A DNA stretch of 62,652 bases from Myxococcota bacterium (lineage in GTDB: Bacteria; Myxococcota_A; UBA9160; UBA6930). The translations under genes and the position numbers were made by a program. Shown here in pieces: positions 1 to 8,958 of the stretch (position 1 is the stretch's first letter; each line of letters starts with the position of its first letter). Where the stretch lies: positions 83,245 through 145,896 of the forward strand of contig JANQOX010000018.1 in the NCBI GenBank assembly GCA_028285625.1, read 5' to 3'. Below the pieces are notes generated by a model. The model was not told the DNA's origin. It did not search any database and saw nothing but the letters and a program-made list of their open reading frames with translations.

Positions 1-99
1 CAGAGAGTCCCCGAACTGGATCTCGAGGGGGGCGGCTCACCGAGGCAGGTGGCGATGGACGAGAAGATCCCCGGATCCCGCATGGAGATCTCCCGGTGA
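1..99 (+). CDS. C-terminal end of an unknown protein (partial, enters from the left)
   Basis: An open frame enters at base 1 and ends at TGA 97-99, giving about 32 polar residues. It is followed 24 bases later by a hairpin that looks like a terminator, which fits the end of a gene starting outside the window. The fragment shows no recognisable domain. It may also be a chance open frame in GC-rich DNA. Confidence 0.3.
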   Translation, partial: QRVPELDLEGGGSPRQVAMDEKIPGSRMEISR

Positions 100-122
100 A
101 GATCCCCGCTCCCAGGCTGGCC

Positions 123-148
123 GCACCGCGAGGCTTCTGCGGTGCTTT
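123..148 (+). terminator. Probable intrinsic terminator
   Basis: GCACCGC at 123-129 pairs with GCGGTGC at 139-145 around a 9-base loop, followed by TTT. It sits just after the partial frame ending at 99 and before the tRNA-Ser. The T run is short, so efficiency is uncertain. Confidence 0.45.
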
Positions 149-275
149 GGCCACACTAACACACGCGCGCGTCGCCGGGTGAGCGCCGTGCTGGTCGTTC
201 CTGCCCCGCTGGGGTACGGATGCGATCGGGTTCGGACTTTGCTTGCATCAGCTTCTCGGGCGATCGTCCCTGCGC

Positions 276-363
<88 letters not shown>

Positions 364-487
364 GCCGTGGCTCGATCGCGCCGGCGCAGGGGTGACCGCG
401 CGGCCGAAGGCACCGATCTTGCGGGGGAAGTGGCGCTCGAGGGGCGATCTCTTGCCGCTGCGCCTCCAGTAGAGCAACCTCAGTAGG

Positions 488-823
488 ATGCGCGTGGCCG
501 GCAGTCGCTGCCTCCTGGTCTTCCTGGCGCTGTGCCTCGCCGCGCAGGCTTCCGCGCTCGTCGTGCACGCTCCGGTCGTGATCACGGCCGATGCCATGCC
601 CGAGGGGGAGCGCGGGGGCGACCACGCTCCCGACGGCTGCGACGTCTGCCAGGTCCTCTCGCAGGCGAAGGTCCATGCGCCCGTCACCGCGAGTCCGTTC
701 GTGCCGCTCGCTGGGCGGGTGATGCACGGGTTCGCGGGGGAACGCGACCCTCGCGAGGCCGGCTGCGACCTCTCTACATCGCCCCCCCGCGCGCCACCGT
801 CGCCTCGATCTCCCGAATCGTGA
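488..823 (+). CDS. Small secreted Cys/His protein, DUF2946-like
   Basis: A 111-residue protein with an N-terminal hydrophobic signal segment (about residues 7-24, ending in AQASA). It then has His residues and a CDVC motif (CxxC). Its short length, signal sequence and a single CxxC after a His/acidic stretch resemble DUF2946-type periplasmic proteins that sit beside metal transporters. That fits its place directly upstream of a metal permease/Znu operon. The C-terminal third is Pro/Ser-rich and looks disordered. A metal-binding role is inferred from context only. A similar small protein lies at 15903-16238. Confidence 0.6.
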   Translation: MRVAGSRCLLVFLALCLAAQASALVVHAPVVITADAMPEGERGGDHAPDGCDVCQVLSQAKVHAPVTASPFVPLAGRVMHGFAGERDPREAGCDLSTSPPRAPPSPRSPES

Positions 824-936
824 TCTGAGTCGTCCCCGGCTGCCCGACGAGTGCTCCGCGCCGGGGACATCCATTGCATGGGCCACGAGGTCGGCGGGTT
901 GCCGCCGTCCCGTTTTCAGTGCCAGCGGAGATCGGG

Positions 937-3117
937 GTGCTCGAGTTCTTCTCGAACGTGATCCTGGAGACGGCACGCGTCTTCTACGAAGGGTCGCTGT
1001 ACATCCTGGTGGGGTTCGCCATCGCGGGCCTGCTGCACGAGTTCATGCCGACCCGGTGGATCTCGCGGCTGATCGGCCAGGAGAGCCCGCGCGCCGTGGT
1101 GACGGCGGCGCTCTTCGGGGCCCCGATTCCCTTGTGCTCTTGCGGGGTGTTGCCAGCGGCGGCCGAGCTGCGCAAGAAGGGTGCGGGTCGCGCACCGACC
1201 ATGTCGTTCCTCGTCTCGACGCCCGAGACCGGCGTCGATTCGATCGCGCTGACGTACGGGTTGTTCGGCGGGGTGATGGCCGTGGTGAGGCCCGTGGTCG
1301 CGGTGCTCACCGCGCTGGTTGCTGGGCTGCTGTCGATGCTGTTCCCCGGCCGCGACGAGCCGGTGGACGACGCCGCGCTCGAGGGGCTTCCGCTCCACGA
1401 CCACGACCACGACCACGACCACAAGCACCAGCACGACACCGGTCTCGGAGAGTCGTCGAACGATACGCCGGGGCGCTCGCTCGACGGCCCCTGGTGGAAG
1501 CAGTCGAGGGATCGGGTCGCGCGGGCCGCGCGCTACGGCTTCGTGACGCTGCTGGACGATCTCTCGTTCTGGCTGGCGGTGGGGCTGCTGCTCACGGGGA
1601 TCCTCTCGGCAGCGCTGCCGGACGACTTCTTCTCCACCGCACTCGGGATGGACTCGGGCCTGCTTCCCATGCTGGTGGTCATGACGGCGGGCGTCCCGCT
1701 GTACCTGTGCGCCAGTGCGTCGACGCCGGTGGCCGCCGCCCTGGTCGCCAAGGGCCTCTCACCGGGGGCGGCCCTCGTCTTCCTGCTGGTGGGACCCGCG
1801 ACCAACGCCGCCACCATCGCCGTGGTGGGGCGTCTCCTGGGCCGGCATCAGCTCCGCATCTACCTGGGCTCGATCATCGGCGTGAGCCTCCTGGCCGGCC
1901 TGCTGCTCGATGCGCTGGCTGGCGACCTCGTGCGCTCGGCTGCATTCGACGCACGCGCGTCGCGAGATCCTGGCCTGCTGGTCGCCCTCAAGCTCTTCAC
2001 GGCGGTGGGGTTTGCAGCGCTGCTGGTGGTGAGCGCCCACCGCACGCGCTTCCGCGAGGGCCTGCGCGAAGCCCGTGAGCAGGGTGTCCAGCTGCGGGCC
2101 GCCGTGGGCGAGATGCGCTGGCAGAGCCTGTTCCGCCCCCCGGTGCTTGCAGGCGTCGGGTTGCTGCTGGTGCTGAGCTGGCTCCCGGGGGCCTTCCTCA
2201 CGGTCGATCCCGGCCATCGGGGCGTGGTGCAGCGCTTCGGGCGGGTCGTGGCTTCGGACCTCGAGCCCGGGCTGCACCTGCACTGGCCGCCGCCCATCGG
2301 CCGTGGGTTCGTGGTGGACATCGCGCGGATTCGGGAGGTCCAGGTCGGCGTCGAGGACGCTGCGCGCGCGGCGTACTTCGTGACGGCCGACGAGAACCTG
2401 ATCGACGTGCGCGGAGTCGTGCAGTATCGGGTCGACGATCCGTTCCGTTTCGCATTCGGTCTCGAGCGCGCCGACGCGCTCGTCCAGCAGTTGGCGCAAC
2501 GCGAGCTGCTCCGTATCGTCGCCGCGACGCCGATCGACACGCTCTACACCACGCAGCGCGCCCCGGCGGAGAGATCGTTGCGCGAGGCGCTCGTGGAACG
2601 CCTCGGTCGGCTGTCCGTGGGGGTCGAGTTGGTCGATGCCCGCCTTCTCGACGTCCACGCGCCGGCCGCGATCCATCGGTCGTTCCGCGACGTGGCCAGC
2701 GCCCTCGAGGATCGCGAGCGGATCATCCACGAGGCGCATGCCTACGCGGCGGGACGCGTCGCCTCGGCAGATGGCGAGTCGGCCGAACTGCTCGAGCAGT
2801 CCCGGGCGAGCCGCGTGCGCGCCCGCGAACTGGCGACGGGGTCGACGGCCTCCTTCCGCGCGATCTCCGAGGTTCACGAGGCGGAGCCCGCAGCGACGGA
2901 GGCCCGACTCTATCTCGAGACGCTGGAGCGCTCGCTCGCGAAGCCGCACAAGTACGTGAACGGTGCCTCGCGAAGCGGGGGCGAGGTCGATCTCTGGATC
3001 GGTGCCGATGGCGCCATCCCGTCTAGGGCCATGCCGCCTAGGGCAATGCCGTCAAGGGCCGTGCCGCCGGGCCAAGCCCCAGACCCGCGATTCCAACTAC
3101 GGAGAGAGGGTCCATGA
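937..3117 (+). CDS. DUF318-type metal permease fused to an SPFH/band 7 domain
   Basis: 726 residues. The first ~390 residues are a polytopic permease of the PF03773 (DUF318) type, with the family signature CSCGVLP followed by a second helix bundle containing the CASASTP and GPATN motifs. The two halves are joined by a His-rich loop (HDHDHDHDHKHQHD), a likely metal-binding segment. Around residue 395 a new membrane segment begins, followed by an SPFH domain (DPGHRGVVQRFGRVV) that resembles HflK/prohibitin to the C terminus. GTG at 937 is chosen because GGAG lies 6 bases upstream; an in-frame TTG at 874 has no such site. The stop overlaps the next SPFH gene. DUF318 proteins are linked to export of metals or metalloids. 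The fusion to SPFH and its place in a zinc-importer operon are unusual. Confidence 0.85.
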   Translation: MLEFFSNVILETARVFYEGSLYILVGFAIAGLLHEFMPTRWISRLIGQESPRAVVTAALFGAPIPLCSCGVLPAAAELRKKGAGRAPTMSFLVSTPETGVDSIALTYGLFGGVMAVVRPVVAVLTALVAGLLSMLFPGRDEPVDDAALEGLPLHDHDHDHDHKHQHDTGLGESSNDTPGRSLDGPWWKQSRDRVARAARYGFVTLLDDLSFWLAVGLLLTGILSAALPDDFFSTALGMDSGLLPMLVVMTAGVPLYLCASASTPVAAALVAKGLSPGAALVFLLVGPATNAATIAVVGRLLGRHQLRIYLGSIIGVSLLAGLLLDALAGDLVRSAAFDARASRDPGLLVALKLFTAVGFAALLVVSAHRTRFREGLREAREQGVQLRAAVGEMRWQSLFRPPVLAGVGLLLVLSWLPGAFLTVDPGHRGVVQRFGRVVASDLEPGLHLHWPPPIGRGFVVDIARIREVQVGVEDAARAAYFVTADENLIDVRGVVQYRVDDPFRFAFGLERADALVQQLAQRELLRIVAATPIDTLYTTQRAPAERSLREALVERLGRLSVGVELVDARLLDVHAPAAIHRSFRDVASALEDRERIIHEAHAYAAGRVASADGESAELLEQSRASRVRARELATGSTASFRAISEVHEAEPAATEARLYLETLERSLAKPHKYVNGASRSGGEVDLWIGADGAIPSRAMPPRAMPSRAVPPGQAPDPRFQLRREGP

Positions 3118-4013
3118 AGATCCTGATTGCCATCCTGATGGGCGGAGCCCTGCTCGTCCTCGCCGCATCGTCGGTGCTCGTGGTACAGGAGACGGAGCAC
3201 GCGGTGATCACCCAGTTCGGGCGCCCCGTCGCCGTGCGCAGCGATGCCGGCCTGTACGCGAAGCTCCCGACGCCCATCCAGCGCGTCACCCGCCTCGACA
3301 AGCGCATCCTGTTCACCACCGGCTCGGAGGCCGAGCTCCTCACGGAGGACAAGAAGAACATCCTCACCGCGACGTACGTCTCGTGGCGAATCGCGGATCC
3401 CGTCCGCTACCTGACGGCGCTTCGCACGCGCGAGTTCGCGGAGACCCGGATCTCGGCCCTGGTCCAGTCGGAGCTTGGCAGCGCGCTCGGTGAGATCCCG
3501 TTCGCCGCGCTCGTTCCCGCCGAGGGGCCGGGCGGCGGGCTGGCCGACCTGGAGGGCCGGGTCCGGGAGGCGACGGCCGAGGTGGCCGCCCGGGATTACG
3601 GGATCGACATCCTCAGCCTCGGGATCACGCGCCTCGGGTTCCCGCCGCAGAACCTCGAGAGTGTGTTCGCGCGCATGCGCGCCGAGCGGCAGCGCATTGC
3701 GAACGGCTTCCGGTCCGAGGGAGAGGCGGAGGCGCAGAAGATCCGTGCCCAGGCAGACCGCGAGCGAGCCGAGCTGCTCGCGAGCGCAGAGAGCGAGGCG
3801 GCGCGTCTGCTCGGGCAGGGTGAGGCCGAGGCCGCGCGCATCTATGCGGACGCCTACGAGGGGCACGAGGACTTCTACCGCTTCCTGCGCACGCTGGAGA
3901 GCTACGAGAAGCTGCTCGCCGACAACACGACGTTGGTGCTGCCCGCAGACTCACCCTTCTTGAAGCTCCTGCTGCAGGACGGGCCCGCCGGTGGCCTGCG
4001 GGGTGGCGAGTGA
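3114..4013 (+). CDS. SPFH/band 7 protein, HflC-like
   Basis: 299 residues. One N-terminal membrane anchor (about 5-25) is followed by the SPFH core, starting with QETEHAVITQFGRPV, and then an Ala/Glu/Arg-rich helical segment (about 195-260) of the kind that drives oligomerisation. The length and layout match HflC. HflC with HflK forms a membrane ring around the FtsH protease in E. coli, but no FtsH is encoded here. ATG 3114 overlaps the stop of the permease-SPFH gene and has GAGAGGG upstream. The next SPFH gene overlaps its stop. A job in organising or protecting the metal transporters is inferred from context. Confidence 0.85.
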   Translation: MKILIAILMGGALLVLAASSVLVVQETEHAVITQFGRPVAVRSDAGLYAKLPTPIQRVTRLDKRILFTTGSEAELLTEDKKNILTATYVSWRIADPVRYLTALRTREFAETRISALVQSELGSALGEIPFAALVPAEGPGGGLADLEGRVREATAEVAARDYGIDILSLGITRLGFPPQNLESVFARMRAERQRIANGFRSEGEAEAQKIRAQADRERAELLASAESEAARLLGQGEAEAARIYADAYEGHEDFYRFLRTLESYEKLLADNTTLVLPADSPFLKLLLQDGPAGGLRGGE

Positions 4014-4915
4014 GACTGCGCCTGCGCAGTCTCGCGTGGGCCGGGGTCGTGGCGGCCGTGCTCGCATGGGCAGCCACCGGCCTCTACGGCGTCGAGGCCG
4101 ACGAGAGCGCGGTGGCGTACGTCTTCGGCCGCGCCGTGTCGCGAGACGTGCTTCCGGGGATCCACTGGAACCCTCCCTGGCCCTTCGGACGGGTCGACGT
4201 CGAGAAGACGGCCACGAACTTCTTCATGCCCATCGGCTACCGCATCGACCCCGGGGTGGTGCCGCCGATCTCGAGCCTCTGGCTGACGGGTGACACCAAC
4301 CTGCTGACGATCCGCCTGAACGTCCAGTTCAGCGTCCGCAGCCTGGCCGACTTCTCGATCGTGCACGAGAAGCCGCGCGAGCTGATCCGGCGCGTCGCCG
4401 AGGGCGCGCTGACGCGCTTCCTGATGTCGGAGACGGTGGACGGTGTGCTGGGGAGCCGCCGATCGGACCTGCGGTCCGCCGTTCGCGAGGGCGTGCAGGC
4501 CGCGCTCGACCAGGAGGGGGTCGGGGTCGCCGTGCAATCGGTCACGGTCGAGCAGCTCGCACCTCCCGCGGACGGTGGCGTACGCAGGGCGTTCCAGGCG
4601 GTGCAGAGCGCGAGCGCCGACCGCGAGCGGCTCGTTCTCGAGGCGCGGAGCTATCGCCGCCAGGTGCTGGCCGAGGCGGAGGGCGAGGCAGAGCGACTTC
4701 GCGCCGAGGCGCGGGGCCAACGGCATCGCCGGATCGAGCTCGCACGCGGCGAGGCTGCCCGCTTCCACTCCGTCGCGCGGGAGCATGCGCGTGCGCCCGA
4801 GGTGACCGAGCATCGGCTCTACCTCGAGACCCTCGAGCGCCTCCTCCCCGGCCTCGAGACCTACGTCGTGGAGGCGGGTGACGAGGGGCGCGTGAATCTG
4901 CGGGTGATCCGGTGA
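4010..4915 (+). CDS. SPFH/band 7 protein, HflK-like
   Basis: 301 residues. It has an N-terminal membrane segment (about 5-25), then an SPFH domain with ADESAVAYVFGRAV and a W-P rich loop (HWNPPWPFGRVDVEKT) typical of HflK-type members. An Ala/Glu/Arg-rich coiled region follows at about 205-265, and the tail ends RVNLRVIR. GTG 4010 overlaps the previous stop by 4 bases. With the HflC-like protein and the SPFH half of the fusion protein this makes three SPFH units in one operon. It could be an HflK paralogue specialised for this transport system rather than true HflK. Confidence 0.83.
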   Translation: MRLRLRSLAWAGVVAAVLAWAATGLYGVEADESAVAYVFGRAVSRDVLPGIHWNPPWPFGRVDVEKTATNFFMPIGYRIDPGVVPPISSLWLTGDTNLLTIRLNVQFSVRSLADFSIVHEKPRELIRRVAEGALTRFLMSETVDGVLGSRRSDLRSAVREGVQAALDQEGVGVAVQSVTVEQLAPPADGGVRRAFQAVQSASADRERLVLEARSYRRQVLAEAEGEAERLRAEARGQRHRRIELARGEAARFHSVAREHARAPEVTEHRLYLETLERLLPGLETYVVEAGDEGRVNLRVIR

Positions 4916-5772
4916 GGCATGCGCTCCGCAGGGGCGGGCAGCGTGGGCTCCTCGGCGTTCTCCTGTGCGGGCTGCTCGTGGGCTGTGGTGCCGAACGGCC
5001 GCGGGACGAACGGCCCCTCGTGGTCACCTCGGTCGCGCCGCAGCGTTTCGTGGTCGAGTCGGTGGCCGGCGAGCTCGCGCGTGTCGAGGTCATGATCCCG
5101 CCGGGTGCGAACCCGCACAGCTACGAGCCCACCATCTCCCAACTCCAGGCCCTCGAGCAGGCGGCCCTCTACATCAAGGTGGGCCATCCCAATTTCCCCT
5201 TCGAGAAGGCGTGGCTCGATCGCCTGCTCGTGGAGATCCCGGGTCTGCCCGTGGTCGATGCGTCCGCCGGACTGGAAGAGCTCGACGAGGACCCGCACGT
5301 CTGGCTGGCTCCGCGGCATGCCGAGCACATGGCGGTGCAGACCGCCAAGTCACTGGAGAGGGTCCTGCCCGGGCAGCAGGAGCTCCTGCGTACCAACCTC
5401 GCCGCGTTTCGTGAGCGGGTCGACGAGGTCGACGCGGAGATCGAGCAGCTGCTCGAGGGCCTCGACGGAGCCGAGTTCTTCGTCTTCCATCCTGCGTGGG
5501 GGTACTTCGCGAAGGCGTACGGGCTCCGTCAGGTGGCCATCGAACACGAGCACAAGGCGCCCGACCCCCACGAGCTGGCCGAGCTGATCGACCACGCGCG
5601 GAAGAGCAGGGCGCGCGTGATCTTCGTGCAACCCCAGTTCGATTCGACGAGCGCGAAGACCGTTGCCGGGGAGACCGGCGCGCGCGTCGTGGTCCTCGAC
5701 CCGCTCGCCGAGGACTGGGACGCCAACCTGCTCCGCGCCGCGCGTGCGCTGGCCGAGGGGCTCGCCCCATGA
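4912..5772 (+). CDS. znuA: Metal ABC transporter substrate-binding lipoprotein (ZnuA-like)
   Basis: 286 residues, cluster A-I periplasmic metal-binding fold. A signal sequence ends in the lipobox LLVGC, so it is probably a membrane-anchored lipoprotein. Likely metal-ligand regions are visible in order: ANPHSYEP, DPHVWLAP, and a His-containing segment around FHPAWGYFAKAYG and EHEHKAPDPHE. The last part, VQPQFDSTSAKTVA, is characteristic of ZnuA/TroA proteins. GTG 4912 overlaps the preceding stop. Zinc is the likely ligand, but manganese or iron cannot be excluded from sequence alone. The EHEHK stretch is a weak version of the His-rich loop of zinc-specific members. Confidence 0.85.
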   Translation: MRHALRRGGQRGLLGVLLCGLLVGCGAERPRDERPLVVTSVAPQRFVVESVAGELARVEVMIPPGANPHSYEPTISQLQALEQAALYIKVGHPNFPFEKAWLDRLLVEIPGLPVVDASAGLEELDEDPHVWLAPRHAEHMAVQTAKSLERVLPGQQELLRTNLAAFRERVDEVDAEIEQLLEGLDGAEFFVFHPAWGYFAKAYGLRQVAIEHEHKAPDPHELAELIDHARKSRARVIFVQPQFDSTSAKTVAGETGARVVVLDPLAEDWDANLLRAARALAEGLAP

Positions 5773-6545
5773 GCGAGCCGGACCCCGATCCCGTCGCAGA
5801 GCTCCGCGGCGTCTCCCTCCGGCTTCGGGGCGTTGCGGTCCTCGAGGACGTGGATCTGCGGATCGACGCGGGGGAGTACCTCGCGATCCTGGGGCCCAAC
5901 GGCGGGGGCAAGACCAGCCTGCTGAAGGTCCTGCTCGGGCTGCTCGTCCCCGACCGGGGCGAGGTGCGCATCCTCGGCGGGCCCGCGAAGCGGGCCGCGG
6001 GCCGGGTGGGCTACGTGCCGCAGGTGCGGGCCTTCGATTCGGAGTTCCCGATCCGCGTCCACGACGTGGTGGCGATGGGCTTCCTGGCCCGACGAACCCT
6101 GGGGCGCGTGAGCGCGGCCCAGCGCGCGCGCTTGGCGGAGGTGCTCGACCAGGTGGAGATCGGCGAGCTGGCGGAGCGTCCGATCGGCACGCTGTCCGGA
6201 GGCCAGTTGCAGCGCGTCCTGATCGCTCGGGCGCTCGTCGATCGGCCCGCACTCCTGCTGCTGGACGAACCCACGTCGAACCTCGACGAGCGGGTCGGCC
6301 GGAGCGTGTGGGAGCTCTTCGAAGAGCTGTCGCGCACGATGGCGGTCGTGGTCGTCTCGCACGACATCGGGGCGATCGCCAGGCAGGTGCGCAGCGTGGC
6401 CTGCATGAACCGGCGCCTCTACGCCCACCCCTCGAAGGGGCTGACCCCCGAGGTGATCGAGGCGGCCTTCGGTGGACCGATCGACCTCGTCGCCCATGGC
6501 GCTCCGCATGGGGGGCCCTCCGAGCGCTCCGGAGGGGGCCCGTGA
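5769..6545 (+). CDS. znuC: Metal ABC transporter ATP-binding protein (ZnuC-like)
   Basis: 258 residues. Walker A is GPNGGGKTSLLK, the Q-loop is YVPQ, the ABC signature is LSGGQLQR, Walker B is LLLLDEPTSNLD, and the switch His is in VVSHDI. It energises uptake with the ZnuB-like permease encoded next. ATG 5769 overlaps the znuA stop (ATGA). Frames extend further upstream but run through znuA and are rejected. The C-terminal ~35 residues are Gly/Pro/Ser-rich and variable. Confidence 0.93.
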   Translation: MSEPDPDPVAELRGVSLRLRGVAVLEDVDLRIDAGEYLAILGPNGGGKTSLLKVLLGLLVPDRGEVRILGGPAKRAAGRVGYVPQVRAFDSEFPIRVHDVVAMGFLARRTLGRVSAAQRARLAEVLDQVEIGELAERPIGTLSGGQLQRVLIARALVDRPALLLLDEPTSNLDERVGRSVWELFEELSRTMAVVVVSHDIGAIARQVRSVACMNRRLYAHPSKGLTPEVIEAAFGGPIDLVAHGAPHGGPSERSGGGP

Positions 6546-7414
6546 TCGATGCCCTGACGGCCCCGTTCTTCCAGCGTGTGCTCGTTGCAGGCCTGCTGGC
6601 GAGCGTCGCCTGCGGAATCATCGGGAGCTACGTGGTCGCCAAGCGGATCAGTGGCGTGACGGGCGGCCTCTCCCATGCGGCCTTCGGAGGGGTGGGGCTG
6701 GGCTACTGGCTGGGCTTCGCGCCCATGCTCGGGGCGGCGCTGTTCGGGCTGGTCGCGGGCGCCGTGGTGGTGGTGGCACAGCGCCGCCTGCGCTCCGGCC
6801 TGGACACGCTGATCTCCATGGTCTGGTCGCTCGGGATGGCCCTCGGAATCCTGTTCATTGCGGTCACGCCCGGATTCGTCCCCGACCTGATGTCCTACCT
6901 GTTCGGCAGCCTGCTGTTCGTGACCTGGGACTACGTGGCGGCGGTCGCGGCCCTCGACGTCGCCATCGTGGTGAGCGTTGCCGTGGCCCATCGGCTCTTC
7001 CAGGCCGTGTCGTTCGACGAGGAGTACGCCGAGGTTCGGGGTGTCCGGGTCGAGTGGGTCTCGATCTCGCTCATGGCCCTGGTCTCGCTGGCCATCGTGA
7101 CGCTGATCCGCGTGGTGGGCGTGATCCTCGCGATCGCCCTGATCACCCTGCCCGCAGCCACCGCTCGGCAGTGGGTGGACACCTTGCCCGCGATGATGCG
7201 GGTGTCGATCGTCCTGTGCGCGGCCTGCGTTTCGGCGGGCCTGCTGCTCTCGTTCGCGCTGTCGCAGTCGTTCGACGTGTCGCTCCCGCCCGGACCGCTG
7301 GTGATCGTACTCGCCAGTGCCATCTACGTGGCCTCAGCGGGACTGCGAGCGTGGACTCGACGGGCAACGGGTGGGTCGGCCGCCGCGCAGGAGCCCGCCA
7401 CGGGTCGCCACTGA
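6542..7414 (+). CDS. znuB: Metal ABC transporter permease (ZnuB-like)
   Basis: 290 residues and about eight hydrophobic segments, ABC-3 family. Family landmarks are GIIGSYVVAKRISGVTGGLSH near the N terminus and FDEEYAEVRGV, the EAA-like loop contacting the ATPase. GTG 6542 overlaps the znuC stop. It is the last gene of the operon and is followed at once by a hairpin. Together znuA-znuC-znuB form a complete importer. The joint presence of a DUF318 permease, usually thought to export, in the same transcript suggests control of metal flow in both directions or use of different metals. Confidence 0.92.
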   Translation: MIDALTAPFFQRVLVAGLLASVACGIIGSYVVAKRISGVTGGLSHAAFGGVGLGYWLGFAPMLGAALFGLVAGAVVVVAQRRLRSGLDTLISMVWSLGMALGILFIAVTPGFVPDLMSYLFGSLLFVTWDYVAAVAALDVAIVVSVAVAHRLFQAVSFDEEYAEVRGVRVEWVSISLMALVSLAIVTLIRVVGVILAIALITLPAATARQWVDTLPAMMRVSIVLCAACVSAGLLLSFALSQSFDVSLPPGPLVIVLASAIYVASAGLRAWTRRATGGSAAAQEPATGRH

Positions 7415-7430
7415 GACCCCTTGCGGGGTC
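7415..7430 (+). terminator. Hairpin directly after the znu operon
   Basis: GACCCC (7415-7420) and GGGGTC (7425-7430) form a perfect 6-bp stem with a TTGC loop, starting at the base after the znuB stop. No T run follows, so it may work with Rho or mark the 3' end of both convergent transcripts. Confidence 0.4.
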
Positions 7431-7499
7431 GCGCAGGTGTTGTCGCGATGTGGGGGCACCCTGATTCCGAGAGAGGGCGACCTGGGCGCGTGGCCCGGG

Positions 7500-8687
7500 C
7501 TACATCGCGAGCTCGTACAGCCCTCTGACTTCCTCGCGGCTTGGGTAGCGCGGCGTGTTCAGGATGATCATGTCCCGGAGCGCATCGGTGGTCAGCCCGT
7601 CCACGTCTTCCGGCTTGGCGCCGAGATCCGTGAGGGTGCGGTCGGTCCCGACGGTCGCGGAGAGCTTCTCGACCGCTTCGATCGCTGCTTGGGCATCTCG
7701 AGCCACGCCGAGTGCGGCGCCGACGTCCCCATACCGGTCGGCGACCGCCCCGAGGTTGAACCGCATCACGTGGGGCAGCATGGTGGCCAGCGTCTGCCCG
7801 TGGGCCACGCCGTAGGTGCCCGAGACCGGGTGACCCGTGGCGTGGACCAGCCCCAGGAGCGGGCCCGACGAGAAGGCACGACCCGCCAGGTGCGAGGCGA
7901 TCTGCATCGCCGTGCGGGCCTCGACGTCGCTGCCCTCGGTCACCGCGCGGGGCAGCCACTGGCCGGTGAGCCGGATGGCGTGCAGCGCGAGGCCGTCGGC
8001 ATAGGGGTTGGCCGCCGTGGAGGTGAAGCACTCGATGGAGTGGGTGAGGACGTCCATGCCACATGCCGCCGTCGCGCCGGCGGGGAGCCCGACGGTGAGC
8101 AGGGGGTCGAGCACGACCACACGAGGCTTCACGTCCGGGTGGCTGAAGGTCAGCTTGCGGTGGTCGTCGCTCCGGGTGATCAGCCCGCCGCCATTGGTCT
8201 CGGACGCCGTACCCGAGGTCGTCGGCACGGCGACCGTGGGCACGCAGGGTGCGCTGGCCCGGGCTGCCGGGGCCAGGGTGGAGAAGTCGATCCGGTCCGA
8301 GGCATCGAGGTCGGGCGAGAAGGCCAGCCCGAGATCGTCGATGCCCGACGGCGCGGCCATCGCAATGTACTTGCCGCAGTCCATGACCGACCCGCCGCCC
8401 ACGAGCACCATCACCACGTCTTCGCTGCCGAACGCGCGAAGGGCCGCCACGCCTGCGGCGACGTTGGCGTCCGTCGGGTTCGGATCGACATCGACGAAGG
8501 AGGTCCACGCGACGTCACCGGCCGTGAGGGCTTCGGTCACGGTGTCGAGGATGCCGGCGCCGCTCACGCCGGCATCGCTCACGACGAACGCCCGGCTGCC
8601 GTGGGCGCGCACGTGCTGGGCGAGATTGGCGACGCTGCCCGCGCCGACGATGGTGGTCCCCATCGGCTCGAGGGTGAAGTTGCTCAT
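7500..8687 (-). CDS. Iron-containing alcohol dehydrogenase
   Basis: 395 residues, group III iron-dependent alcohol dehydrogenase family, which oxidises or reduces alcohols/aldehydes with NAD(P). The nucleotide-binding GGGSVMDCGK lies at 97-106, then PTTSGTASETN, and His residues of the metal site in MDVLTHSIECF and GLVHATGHPVSG. ATG 8687 is chosen because GAGGAGAG lies just upstream on the minus strand. The longer frame to 8819 is Arg-rich and unlike the family. It faces away from the esterase gene at 8959, so the 270 bases between hold both promoters. Substrate is not predictable. Confidence 0.93.
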   Translation of the reverse strand: MSNFTLEPMGTTIVGAGSVANLAQHVRAHGSRAFVVSDAGVSGAGILDTVTEALTAGDVAWTSFVDVDPNPTDANVAAGVAALRAFGSEDVVMVLVGGGSVMDCGKYIAMAAPSGIDDLGLAFSPDLDASDRIDFSTLAPAARASAPCVPTVAVPTTSGTASETNGGGLITRSDDHRKLTFSHPDVKPRVVVLDPLLTVGLPAGATAACGMDVLTHSIECFTSTAANPYADGLALHAIRLTGQWLPRAVTEGSDVEARTAMQIASHLAGRAFSSGPLLGLVHATGHPVSGTYGVAHGQTLATMLPHVMRFNLGAVADRYGDVGAALGVARDAQAAIEAVEKLSATVGTDRTLTDLGAKPEDVDGLTTDALRDMIILNTPRYPSREEVRGLYELAM

Positions 8688-8958
8688 TCGGGGGACTCTC
8701 CTCGTTCGGTCCGTTCGGGGGCCTGGCCGTCGCGCCGGGCTGCGGCCAGCGGGCGGAGATGCCCGCCGGGAGCACCTGCTCCAGCGGGAAGGGTGCCGGC
8801 CGAGCCCTGCGAGTTCCACAGCGCCCGATTCGCCGCCTGCGGGTGTCGGGCTCGCTTGCAGCCTGCCCGCACGAGCGACACGCTAACCTGCCGGCTCGCG
8901 GAGAGACGGCCAAGCGGTCGAAGACACCCGATTTCCGCCGCGACGAGGAGCCCCCGAA

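Noticed and set aside
1759..2949. Long minus-strand frame inside the permease-SPFH gene
   Set aside because: GC-rich mirror frame of a real gene; no motifs, and Arg/His-rich composition typical of shadows.
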